Of a DNA stretch of 64,000 nt, positions 57,111-64,000 are shown piece after piece. The position numbers and the translations under genes were made by a program. This DNA is from Calothrix anomala FACHB-343. GTDB taxonomy: Bacteria > Cyanobacteriota > Cyanobacteriia > Cyanobacteriales > Nostocaceae. Where the stretch lies: the NCBI RefSeq assembly GCF_014696435.1, contig NZ_JACJQG010000042.1, forward strand, positions 19,025 through 83,024, written 5' to 3'. The notes below the pieces were generated by a model, which was not told the DNA's origin, ran no database searches, and worked only from the letters and a program-made list of their open reading frames with translations. Within the stretch, counting starts at the first letter, position 1. Each line of letters starts with the position of its first letter.

Positions 57111-58925
57111 AGTGAAATTTCAAGTTATCTGATTGAGCGCCAAGCTCGGACAAGGCAAGTTTCAATCCCTAATAGGGATTAAGTGAAATTTCAAGAAATC
57201 TGTACCAAAAATCCGATGGCTCAACCTGGTTTCAATCCCTAATAGGGATTAAGTGAAATTTCAAGAAACTTACTTTGATAAGTAGCTTTTCTTTCTTTAT
57301 GTTTCAATCCCTAATAGGGATTAAGTGAAATTTCAAGTACCACCGGAACACCAGCGATATTTGCTTTATATCCGTTTCAATCCCTAATAGGGATTAAGTG
57401 AAATTTCAAGCTAACATCACAAGGATTGTCTATCATGGCTTTTAGTTTCAATCCCTAATAGGGATTAAGTGAAATTTCAAGACTGTTGTTAATAGCCCCG
57501 GCGAGATTTATCTCTCGTTTCAATCCCTAATAGGGATTAAGTGAAATTTCAAGCTGCAAACACAAGTGTTACTTATTCTTACAGTGAGTTGTTTCAATCC
57601 CTAATAGGGATTAAGTGAAATTTCAAGGTAGATGCCCTAAAAGTAGCCTTGATGTAAAGTACTTTAGTTTCAATCCCTAATAGGGATTAAGTGAAATTTC
57701 AAGCTGACTACTACGCCTTAAATAAAGAAGATGCTTTCAGTTTCAATCCCTAATAGGGATTAAGTGAAATTTCAAGGCAATCTCGGAGCATCAATTTTAG
57801 GGTCATAAATTGTTTCAATCCCTAATAGGGATTAAGTGAAATTTCAAGTTGTCTTCTTTTGCTGTCAGGTAGCCAATAGGTATGTTTCAATCCCTAATAG
57901 GGATTAAGTGAAATTTCAAGCAGAAGATTTATGCAGCAGTCCTCCGGTTTCTGTGTTTCAATCCCTAATAGGGATTAAGTGAAATTTCAAGTAGCAGATG
58001 GTGGACATGCTCACAAGCTGGCACGGTTTCAATCCCTAATAGGGATTAAGTGAAATTTCAAGTCGTTAATTTTGAAATCTGGATGGTTGTCAGGAATGCA
58101 GTTTCAATCCCTAATAGGGATTAAGTGAAATTTCAAGGCAACTCAGGAATAGTAGAAAAAGTATCAGGCAAGTTTCAATCCCTAATAGGGATTAAGTGAA
58201 ATTTCAAGTTGTCCATATTCACCAAAGCTTTGGTTGGTAATTCGGTTTCAATCCCTAATAGGGATTAAGTGAAATTTCAAGGGGTTCAAAATTTTTGGGG
58301 CATTTCGAGTTGAAGTTTCAATCCCTAATAGGGATTAAGTGAAATTTCAAGCGGTCAGAGATTTAGAGATATCCTCTCACCAATGTTTCAATCCCTAATA
58401 GGGATTAAGTGAAATTTCAAGTATTATATATAGTACTATAGATTATATCTATTTAAGTTTCAATCCCTAATAGGGATTAAGTGAAATTTCAAGCTTAAGG
58501 ATTGGTGGTTTAATATTGAAGTTTCAGTTTCAATCCCTAATAGGGATTAAGTGAAATTTCAAGAATTTATGTTCTGTTCTGCATATACAACTTGGGGTTT
58601 CAATCCCTAATAGGGATTAAGTGAAATTTCAAGATTCTGGGGTTACAACTTTACCATTTGTGCCGTTGTTTCAATCCCTAATAGGGATTAAGTGAAATTT
58701 CAAGTGCTGTTGGTGATGTATCTGGATTATTGGAAGATTGGTTTCAATCCCTAATAGGGATTAAGTGAAATTTCAAGCGCCCGCATAGTCGAAGGAGATG
58801 AAGGGTACATTGAGTTTCAATCCCTAATAGGGATTAAGTGAAATTTCAAGAATGCCAGAAGGACAAGAGCCATTACCTTTTGCTGATTGTTTCAATCCCT
58901 AATAGGGATTAAGTGAAATTTCAAG
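57088..58925 (-). CRISPR. CRISPR array: 26 repeats of 37 bp, 25 spacers of 33-39 bp
   Basis: Repeats begin GTTTCAATCCCTAATAGG and end GTGAAATTTCAAG on the plus strand, and contain the palindrome AATCCCTAATAGGGATT. Twenty-five repeats are identical; the leftmost (57088-57124) has two changes (CGGAA for AGGGA). All 25 spacers differ. The minus strand ends in ATTGAAAC, the usual crRNA 5' handle of type I/III systems, and the degenerate repeat is at the left end, so transcription runs right to left and new spacers enter on the right. No cas gene is in the window; a subtype cannot be set. Confidence 0.98.
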
Positions 58926-59783
58926 AGCGGAAGCCTGAAAGCTAGTGAATATGAGGTTTTCAAGGTTCTGTTGCGCGGACGGTTCAATTCTAGCATAAGC
59001 AATAGTAAAAAAGCAAAGGCAAAATCGCTGAAAGTATTGCTGCATAAAGAGCGCGGGCGATTTAACATGAAAAATATTTGAAAGCATTACAGAGAAATAC
59101 TTTCAGCCATTTTTAGAGAAACCCTATTTTCCACACCTACCCATCCGCGCATTCTTCCCAGAAAACTGTTGAATTCGCTGACGTTCATCTCAATTCGGAG
59201 TGGGCAAGAGGAATTCTAATAAATAATGATTCACTTGGTAATTATTATAACATAGCAATTTGCGTCAAAGCAGTATAAGCTTCCGCTTAAGCTGCAAAAG
59301 CCACAGCTTTAACGTTTGTGGCTAATCAGTAGGCTAATTATACAGTTATTCAAATTACGGTAATTTTAATATCATTAGAGAATAATTAAATTCTTTACTG
59401 ATGAGTCAATTAAAGCATCTAATCTAATTGAATTATAACTATTGATTGATTTTCTCATTCTTCAGAAATAAACATAAGTTTTAGTTTAATTAAATTTTCA
59501 AACCTCTAGTAAGATACGCTAAACAAGCCTAATTGTTAAATTAATCTTATCAAAAGCGTTAATTAAAACTTACGCAAAATAGCTTGCAAAACCTCGTGTC
59601 TTTAGACATGGCGTGGCTAGCTTTGCTGTCAGTTCTGCAATCAAGGCGTAAGTCTAAACCAATATAAAAAGCAGAAAAATTCAATGCAATAAGGTAATAA
59701 TCACCAATTTATTACCTAAATTTAATTTGCTGATTTATCCAATTCCCTAACCAGTTACTTGAGATTTCTCTAGGAGTGAACTA
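58926..59783. other. CRISPR leader and long AT-rich gap
   Basis: No gene in about 860 bp. The part next to the array (58926 to about 59130) should be the leader. Further right the DNA is AT-rich. ACTTACGCA at about 59570 and GGCGTAAGT at about 59646 are inverted and resemble the ends of the 142-bp MITE, so a degraded or related unit may be present at 59565-59655. Confidence 0.55.
58987..59016 (-). promoter_or_regulatory. Candidate pre-crRNA promoter in the leader
   Basis: On the minus strand, TTGCTT (59011-59016) and TAGAAT (58987-58992) are separated by 18 bp, with TGC directly before the -10, an extended -10 form. The site lies about 60 bp before the first repeat and points into the array. 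The site is a motif match only. Confidence 0.45.
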
Positions 59784-60857
59784 ATGAATAGCAAATCGCA
59801 CAAGTTTCGCAAATCTGCTGAGTTTTTAGCTGCTATCTGTAGCGGTGTACTCATGAGTATGCCAGCATTAGCTCAAACACCAGTTCCCGTAACCCCACAG
59901 CCCAGTTCTCCTAGCGGCAAAGTCAATCCTTGCCCAAGAATATTCTACGAAGAACCACACAACAGTCGGGTTGTAGTTCCCCAAGGATGCCCGCCTAATG
60001 CTTTAACTCAACAGTTACAATCTCAAGGAACATTACCTTATACTTCTAATTCTGGGGCTTCCTCACAAAATCAAACTGGTGTAGGTGGAGAAACAACTTC
60101 TTCATCACTTAACCCCAATCCTGGCATTTTAAACGAAGCGCCTTACAATCGCTCCCAACAAAACACCCAGATTGACGGTTCCAGCACCTACTCTACACCC
60201 CAGCAAACACCTGATAACGGTTCTCAAGGGAACAACCAGATAGATAATTCTGGTAGCTACTCCACACCGAATAACCGTAATAGTGTACGGCAGAACAACC
60301 AGATAAATAACTCTGGTACTTATTCCACCACACCAAATAACACTAATCGTTCTCAGCAAGACAACCAGATAGATAATTCCAATAATTCCAGCAGCTACGA
60401 TAACTCTGGTAGCTACTCCACACCAAATAACCGTAATAGCGCCCAGCAAAATACCCAAACTGATAACTCTACCAGTACCTACACCACACCCCAGGGCGTT
60501 CCTTCGCAATCTAACTCTGTAACTTCTCCATCCCAAAGCCCAGTTGCGACAGTCGCACTACTGGATAATGGTAATGTTAATATCAGGCTGGTAAATGACA
60601 CTGGAGCGAATATCACTTATCAAGTTGTTGGTGATACAGACCAGCGATCGCTCGGCGGACAATCTGATGTAATATTACAAAGTCTACGTGCGCCTATTAC
60701 AGTTACATTCCAACGTGCAGACGGCGGATTAATCTCCGTCAATGCCCAAGCTTCAGAAACCGGTTTGTTGGAAGTAAGATTAGATGAAACCACAGACGTA
60801 GCCCAAGACAAAAAAGCCATGAGAATTCAATCTAATGGCTCGGTATTTGTAAATTAG
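59784..60857 (+). CDS. Secreted Asn/Gln/Ser/Thr-rich repeat protein
   Basis: A 357-residue protein with a signal peptide (AAICSGVLMSMPALAQ, cleavage at about 31). Residues 32-70 contain two Cys in NPCPRIFYEEPHNSRVVVPQGC. Residues about 90-250 are a low-complexity region with imperfect units such as QNNQIDNSGSYSTPNNRN, rich in Asn, Gln, Ser and Tyr. The C-terminal 105 residues form a compact beta domain (VALLDNGNVNIRLVNDTGANITYQVVGD). The first gene to the right of the CRISPR leader; a link is not implied. Function unknown. Confidence 0.82.
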   Translation: MNSKSHKFRKSAEFLAAICSGVLMSMPALAQTPVPVTPQPSSPSGKVNPCPRIFYEEPHNSRVVVPQGCPPNALTQQLQSQGTLPYTSNSGASSQNQTGVGGETTSSSLNPNPGILNEAPYNRSQQNTQIDGSSTYSTPQQTPDNGSQGNNQIDNSGSYSTPNNRNSVRQNNQINNSGTYSTTPNNTNRSQQDNQIDNSNNSSSYDNSGSYSTPNNRNSAQQNTQTDNSTSTYTTPQGVPSQSNSVTSPSQSPVATVALLDNGNVNIRLVNDTGANITYQVVGDTDQRSLGGQSDVILQSLRAPITVTFQRADGGLISVNAQASETGLLEVRLDETTDVAQDKKAMRIQSNGSVFVN

Positions 60858-61087
60858 TCATTTGTTAGAGACGCGATTAATCGCGTCTGTACAATTGTCA
60901 TTTGTCATTTGTCATTTGTCATTTGTCATATCAATCCGCAATTTTGGTAGGGGCGGGGTTTCCCCGCCCTTGTGAGGGTTTCCATATTACGTTTTAGATT
61001 GCAGTTTAGTATCAATAAGGGCGGGCTTATTTGTATCATGTTTGCTCGGTGAAAATATCTGTGAACCCCTACCTACTGCTCATCAAA
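60858..61087. repeat. Intergenic repeats after the secreted protein gene
   Basis: Contains the 20-bp palindrome at 60869-60888, five TTTGTCA heptamers (60896-60928), and a GTAGGGGCGGGGTTTCCCC ... GAACCCCTACC unit at 60948-61076 with inverted ends. No gene. Confidence 0.8.
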
Positions 61088-62224
61088 TCACTGCTTAGGC
61101 AGTTTTAGCAATTTATCGACTAAAAACACCTCTTGCTTCTTATCTCCCATATTTTGCGCTATTATCAGCGCTCTTTCGTAAAAATGACGGGCAGTGAGAA
61201 GTTTATTTAACTGCTCGTACAATTGCCCATAAACCATGATAGCGTTAAATTCATCTCGCAAATTTTGCGTATCTCTAGCGATTTCTAAGCGCTGCTGTAA
61301 TAAATCAAAAGCACGTTCATAACGCCCTGCGGAACTATGAGCTGCTATTAAGCCATCAATGGATCTTAAATAATTAATGCGATCGCCTGTGGTTTTCGCT
61401 ATCCGCAAAGCTGCACCATAGGTACCAATGGTATCAGGATAATTCCCCATTGCGAAGTAAGCTTCACCCAAATTATTTAGGGTATTGGTTTCACCCAAAA
61501 TATCACCAACCTGACGGCGGTAATTTAAGGCTGTCTCGTATAATTTAATCGCTTTGTTGTAATTGCCCAATCTGGCATTTACTAGCCCTAAATTACTTAA
61601 AGATAACCCCTCACCCGCCAGATTATCGACATTGCGGGCAATTTTCAGTGCATCCTCTACGGTTTTACCCGCTTGGGTATATTCTCCCTTTTGCAGCAGC
61701 ACCGTACTAATATTATTTAAGGCAAAAATTTGCGACTGAAAATCCTTCGTATCACGCGCGATCGCTAATTGTCGCCGTAAAGCATCCTCAGCTTCCGTAA
61801 ATCGGTTAAGCTGAATGTAGGACTTCGCTAGTAATTCGTAAGTTTTACCTTGGGCTTTATAGTCCCCCAAAGAATGATAAATTTCTAGTGCTTGTAAACA
61901 AGAATCAATTGTTTTATCACTAGAACCAGACAATAGCTGTTGCTCGCCGATTCGTAATAAACTGTCTGCTTGCTCTCTGGAGTCTAGCACAGCCGAATTA
62001 TTTAACGGGCGGCGCAATTGTTGAGTAATATCCGCCCCATTAGCTTTGAAAGGAATCAAAGCCACAGCCAAAATTAACAAGCAAATAGCCAAAAATTGGG
62101 ATTTGCCACCCTTGTTAGAGATGAGGATAGCACAATCCCAACTCCCCATTCCATCGCGTTTTGACTTCCGGGGGGGATTTAGATCGAGAATGCTAGCCTC
62201 TGGTAAGAAATACCTTTGTGTCAT
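61088..62224 (-). CDS. Tetratricopeptide-repeat protein
   Basis: A 378-residue protein with an N-terminal signal or anchor (SQFLAICLLILAVALIPFKANG, about 37-58) followed by about seven to eight TPR units, for example YKAQGKTYELLAKSYIQLNRFTEAEDALRRQ, GEGLSLSNLGLVNARLGNYNKAIKLYETAL, and GETNTLNNLGEAYFAMGNYPDTIGTYGAAL. TPR repeats build protein-docking surfaces. It is probably periplasmic or membrane tethered; its partners are unknown. The neighbouring sigma-like gene lies upstream on the same strand. Confidence 0.9.
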   Translation of the reverse strand: MTQRYFLPEASILDLNPPRKSKRDGMGSWDCAILISNKGGKSQFLAICLLILAVALIPFKANGADITQQLRRPLNNSAVLDSREQADSLLRIGEQQLLSGSSDKTIDSCLQALEIYHSLGDYKAQGKTYELLAKSYIQLNRFTEAEDALRRQLAIARDTKDFQSQIFALNNISTVLLQKGEYTQAGKTVEDALKIARNVDNLAGEGLSLSNLGLVNARLGNYNKAIKLYETALNYRRQVGDILGETNTLNNLGEAYFAMGNYPDTIGTYGAALRIAKTTGDRINYLRSIDGLIAAHSSAGRYERAFDLLQQRLEIARDTQNLRDEFNAIMVYGQLYEQLNKLLTARHFYERALIIAQNMGDKKQEVFLVDKLLKLPKQ

Positions 62225-62324
62225 AAAACTTACCTGAGAAATTTGCTTTTAAGTAGAAGGTTTTATAATTCAAGTTTAAATTACCTTTTTTTTATAATTC
62301 TCAGTACTTCTACTTAAGCTAGGA

Positions 62325-62951
62325 TTAGGCAGCACCTTCACCTAAATAAATAGCACGAATATCTCCAGGTAATTTCGCTTCTAACATACGATATCCTTCC
62401 TGAAGAAAATTGGCTACTTCAAGGGGAGTAAAATTTTCGCCCTCAGCTTGTAAATAAGCAGCAATTCTCGTTTCACTCCAGCGAAAAGTCTGAGCCATTA
62501 ACACCACAAACCGCAAAACTGGTGGTAATTGTTCTAAGGCTTGTTCTACATAACACCAAAAAGCTGGTGAAGTCGCCTTGAGAGAATAGTGAATTGCTTC
62601 TGTAGGCGGTAGTTCAATTTCGTTAATACAGAACGCGGTGATATTAATTAGCCAATTTTGCAGGGTTAAAGGTTCTTGATCTGGTTGGGAGCTTTTGTTT
62701 AAATCCAGTCCACTCAGTTCATAATAAATATGCCGCCAGGTAAGAGCAAACAGATAATCTGCTTGCACAGGCGATCGCGCCGAGTGGCGAATCAGGGTGT
62801 AGACTATGGGACTATAGCGGCAAAAAATCGCCGTGAAATACTTCCCCGAATCCGGAGAGTTTTGAAAAGAAGTTAGCAAATCTTGATCGCTTTGATGAAA
62901 CAGTGACTTGACTAGAGGGTGGTTAGCTTCGGGAAAGTGCGGTATTTGCAT
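62325..62951 (-). CDS. Sigma-70-family (ECF-like) protein
   Basis: A 208-residue soluble protein that resembles a group IV sigma factor. The N-terminal part (SDQDLLTSFQNSPDSGKYFTAIFCRYSPIVYTLI) has the sigma region 2 rhythm. The C-terminal part (LEQLPPVLRFVVLMAQTFRWSETRIAAYLQAEGENFTPLEVANFLQEGYRML) resembles region 4 with its helix-turn-helix. Similarity is weak in the middle. If correct, it would direct RNA polymerase to a small regulon. No anti-sigma factor is adjacent; the TPR gene is immediately downstream. Confidence 0.62.
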   Translation of the reverse strand: MQIPHFPEANHPLVKSLFHQSDQDLLTSFQNSPDSGKYFTAIFCRYSPIVYTLIRHSARSPVQADYLFALTWRHIYYELSGLDLNKSSQPDQEPLTLQNWLINITAFCINEIELPPTEAIHYSLKATSPAFWCYVEQALEQLPPVLRFVVLMAQTFRWSETRIAAYLQAEGENFTPLEVANFLQEGYRMLEAKLPGDIRAIYLGEGAA

Positions 62952-63159
62952 AAGACTTAGAGTTGATAGTTGTTAAAATAGGTGGGGATGTAGTCTCCCC
63001 TAGTAGCGTACAGTTAGCGCACAATATCTTCACATTTGTCTGTGAGACTTAAAATTCAGACGCTAAAGTTATTGATACACTATAAACAAACAGTTAATTT
63101 TAGTCTTAATCGATAATCATAAAAGCGTCTCCCCTATACAATAAATATTTGATTTATTC
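62952..63159. other. Divergent spacer between the sigma-like and VOC-like genes
   Basis: No gene. It carries the promoters of both divergent genes; no operator was identified. Confidence 0.45.
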
Positions 63160-63756
63160 ATGGTTATAGTAGCTAGCGTGATACCAATACTGCTCAGTCC
63201 TTTGACTTTAGCCTCTTTTTTACCTTCTTTGCCCCTGGATAGTCTATTATCAACCCAAGGCATTATGGTGTTGCTACTGGCGGCTTACGCTGGTGCAATG
63301 TGGATGTTCCTCACCAGTGCGCCAAAAGTGCATACTGTCATGGTTTCCGATTTAGAGATTGCGCGACAGTTATATGAAGGGTTGCTAGATTTACCTGCTG
63401 CTGAAGTACCTTTACATTACTACTACAACTACGAACAAACCATCGGCGCAACCAGCATAGATCCGCTTTATATGTCTGCTGGTTCGAGTTTAGCTGGCAG
63501 AAGTATGAATAATGCTAGTGAAGGTTTGTGGTATCAGTTAAAGAAAAATACCCAGTTGCATGTAATTACTGGCGCTAGTTTAGGCACTAAAAATCAGCAA
63601 CGCCATGTCTGTTTCGATCGCGACTGTTTAGAAATGATTTTACTGCGAGTCGAAACACGCGGTTTAAAGTTTAAAATTCGCAACCAAAAGCCCCTGAATT
63701 TCTTAGTTAAAGATTACGAAGGACGCATTATTGAAATGGCTGAAGTTGCCAACTAG
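63160..63756 (+). CDS. Membrane-anchored glyoxalase-fold (VOC-like) protein
   Basis: A 198-residue protein with two hydrophobic N-terminal segments (about 1-25 and 33-52). The rest looks like one VOC/glyoxalase-type domain: VHTVMVSDLEIARQLYEGLLDLPAAEVPLHYYYNYEQTIG, then QQRHVCFDRDCLEMILLRVETRGLKF and LVKDYEGRIIEMAEV. Metal-ligand-like positions (His in VHTVM, His in QRHVCF, Glu in IIEMAE) are kept. Function unknown; the domain call is a pattern judgement. Confidence 0.7.
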   Translation: MVIVASVIPILLSPLTLASFLPSLPLDSLLSTQGIMVLLLAAYAGAMWMFLTSAPKVHTVMVSDLEIARQLYEGLLDLPAAEVPLHYYYNYEQTIGATSIDPLYMSAGSSLAGRSMNNASEGLWYQLKKNTQLHVITGASLGTKNQQRHVCFDRDCLEMILLRVETRGLKFKIRNQKPLNFLVKDYEGRIIEMAEVAN

Positions 63757-64000
63757 GTTACTTGCCAAATAGTAATATAGGATGGGCAATAACCGCCGGA
63801 AAGCTTATATGGTAAGCAATACCCATCCTAAAAATACTATTTCAACCAAAAATTATCAACATTGTTTTCAGGGCGCGTTAAGCATTTTGTTAAGGGACTT
63901 CCAGAGAATAAAATATACAGTAATTAAAATGATAATCATTTTAAGTGTGAGAAAGCAGTTGCCGATAACAATCGCTTTCTCACCCCAATAAATTGTTAAT
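63757..64000. other. Spacer at the window end, upstream of an unseen gene
   Basis: No complete gene. The 69-codon frame at 63782-63991 is not protein-like. Its main feature is the Fur-box-like palindrome at 63924-63944. Confidence 0.5.
63924..63944. promoter_or_regulatory. Fur-box-like perfect 21-bp palindrome
   Basis: TTAAAATGAT-A-ATCATTTTAA is a perfect 10-1-10 inverted repeat. The central 19 bp matches 15 of 19 positions of the classical Fur box GATAATGATAATCATTATC. It lies about 170 bp after the VOC-like gene and 56 bp from the window edge, so it probably controls a gene beyond the edge. Confidence 0.72.

Noticed and set aside
58899-59087. 62-codon minus-strand ORF spanning the last CRISPR repeat and leader
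   Set aside because: It overlaps the array and leader and its translation has no family features.
63782-63991. 69-codon plus-strand ORF at the window end
   Set aside because: It covers the Fur-box-like palindrome and lacks protein-like composition.

Overview
The window is a chromosomal segment of a cyanobacterium, most likely a filamentous, heterocyst-type Nostocales strain. The evidence is the very frequent HIP1 octamer (GCGATCGC), heptameric short tandem repeats between genes (runs of GGGCATT, AGTCAAT, TGTTGAC, AAAATTC), and cyanobacterium-type genes: SasA with a KaiB-like sensor domain, a CRR7-like protein, a BioU-like protein, DUF2854 and DUF3493 proteins, S-layer-homology proteins and a PEP-CTERM protein. 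No rRNA, prophage or plasmid functions were seen. Most of the window is housekeeping DNA, with accessory patches at 12.4-15.1, 30.7-32.3, 34.9-36.7 and 56.9-59.1 kb.

Layout. 0-5.3 kb: a minus-strand chaperone cluster grpE, dnaK, dnaJ, followed by a TusA-like protein and the start of rsgA, the last three genes overlapping. 5.7-11 kb: type IV pilus motor genes pilB, pilT and pilC plus an unknown protein. 11.2-12.2 kb: a BioU-like protein. 12.4-14.7 kb: a small toxin-antitoxin island (DUF6883/DUF4926 pair, antitoxin relic, RelE/ParE-type pair, MazEF), followed by an 84-bp tandem repeat. 15.1-20.9 kb: envelope genes (FUSC exporter, DUF2127, VanX-type dipeptidase, yidD, polyprenol/phytol kinase, amidase). 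21.5-30.5 kb: ribBA, argC, eno, gloA, clpB. 30.7-32.3 kb: a TnpB gene broken by a one-base frameshift, with a candidate omegaRNA region and a divergent 54-codon ORF. 32.6-36.7 kb: a beta-helix/SLH surface protein and an RTX protein with a 417-bp internal tandem duplication. 37.5-45.7 kb: DUF3493, tRNA-Thr(CGU), M42 peptidase, class II aldolase, PEP-CTERM GDSL hydrolase, SLH lipoprotein, unknown secreted protein. 45.8-56.9 kb: sasA, a response-regulator diguanylate cyclase, CRR7, DUF2854, a stand-alone receiver, ppk1, an ATP-type phosphofructokinase and a sensor kinase. 56.9-59.1 kb: a 26-repeat CRISPR array without cas genes, whose old end touches the sensor-kinase stop codon. 59.8-64 kb: an Asn/Gln-rich secreted protein, a TPR protein, a sigma-like protein, a membrane-anchored glyoxalase-fold protein, and a 21-bp perfect Fur-box-like palindrome at the window edge.

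The intergenic DNA is rich in small non-autonomous mobile elements. One 142-bp family occurs twice, each copy with its own 5-bp target duplication (27585, 42263). A second family with inverted ends of about 32 bp occurs at 21171 and 55206. A 20-bp palindrome recurs in four intergenic regions. The points I consider most worth checking are the broken TnpB locus with its small partner ORF, the orphan CRISPR array with a duplicated junction at its old end, the mobile MITE families, the toxin-antitoxin island with its relic and operator, and the duplicated RTX module. No complete new defence or signalling system could be established from the sequence alone.
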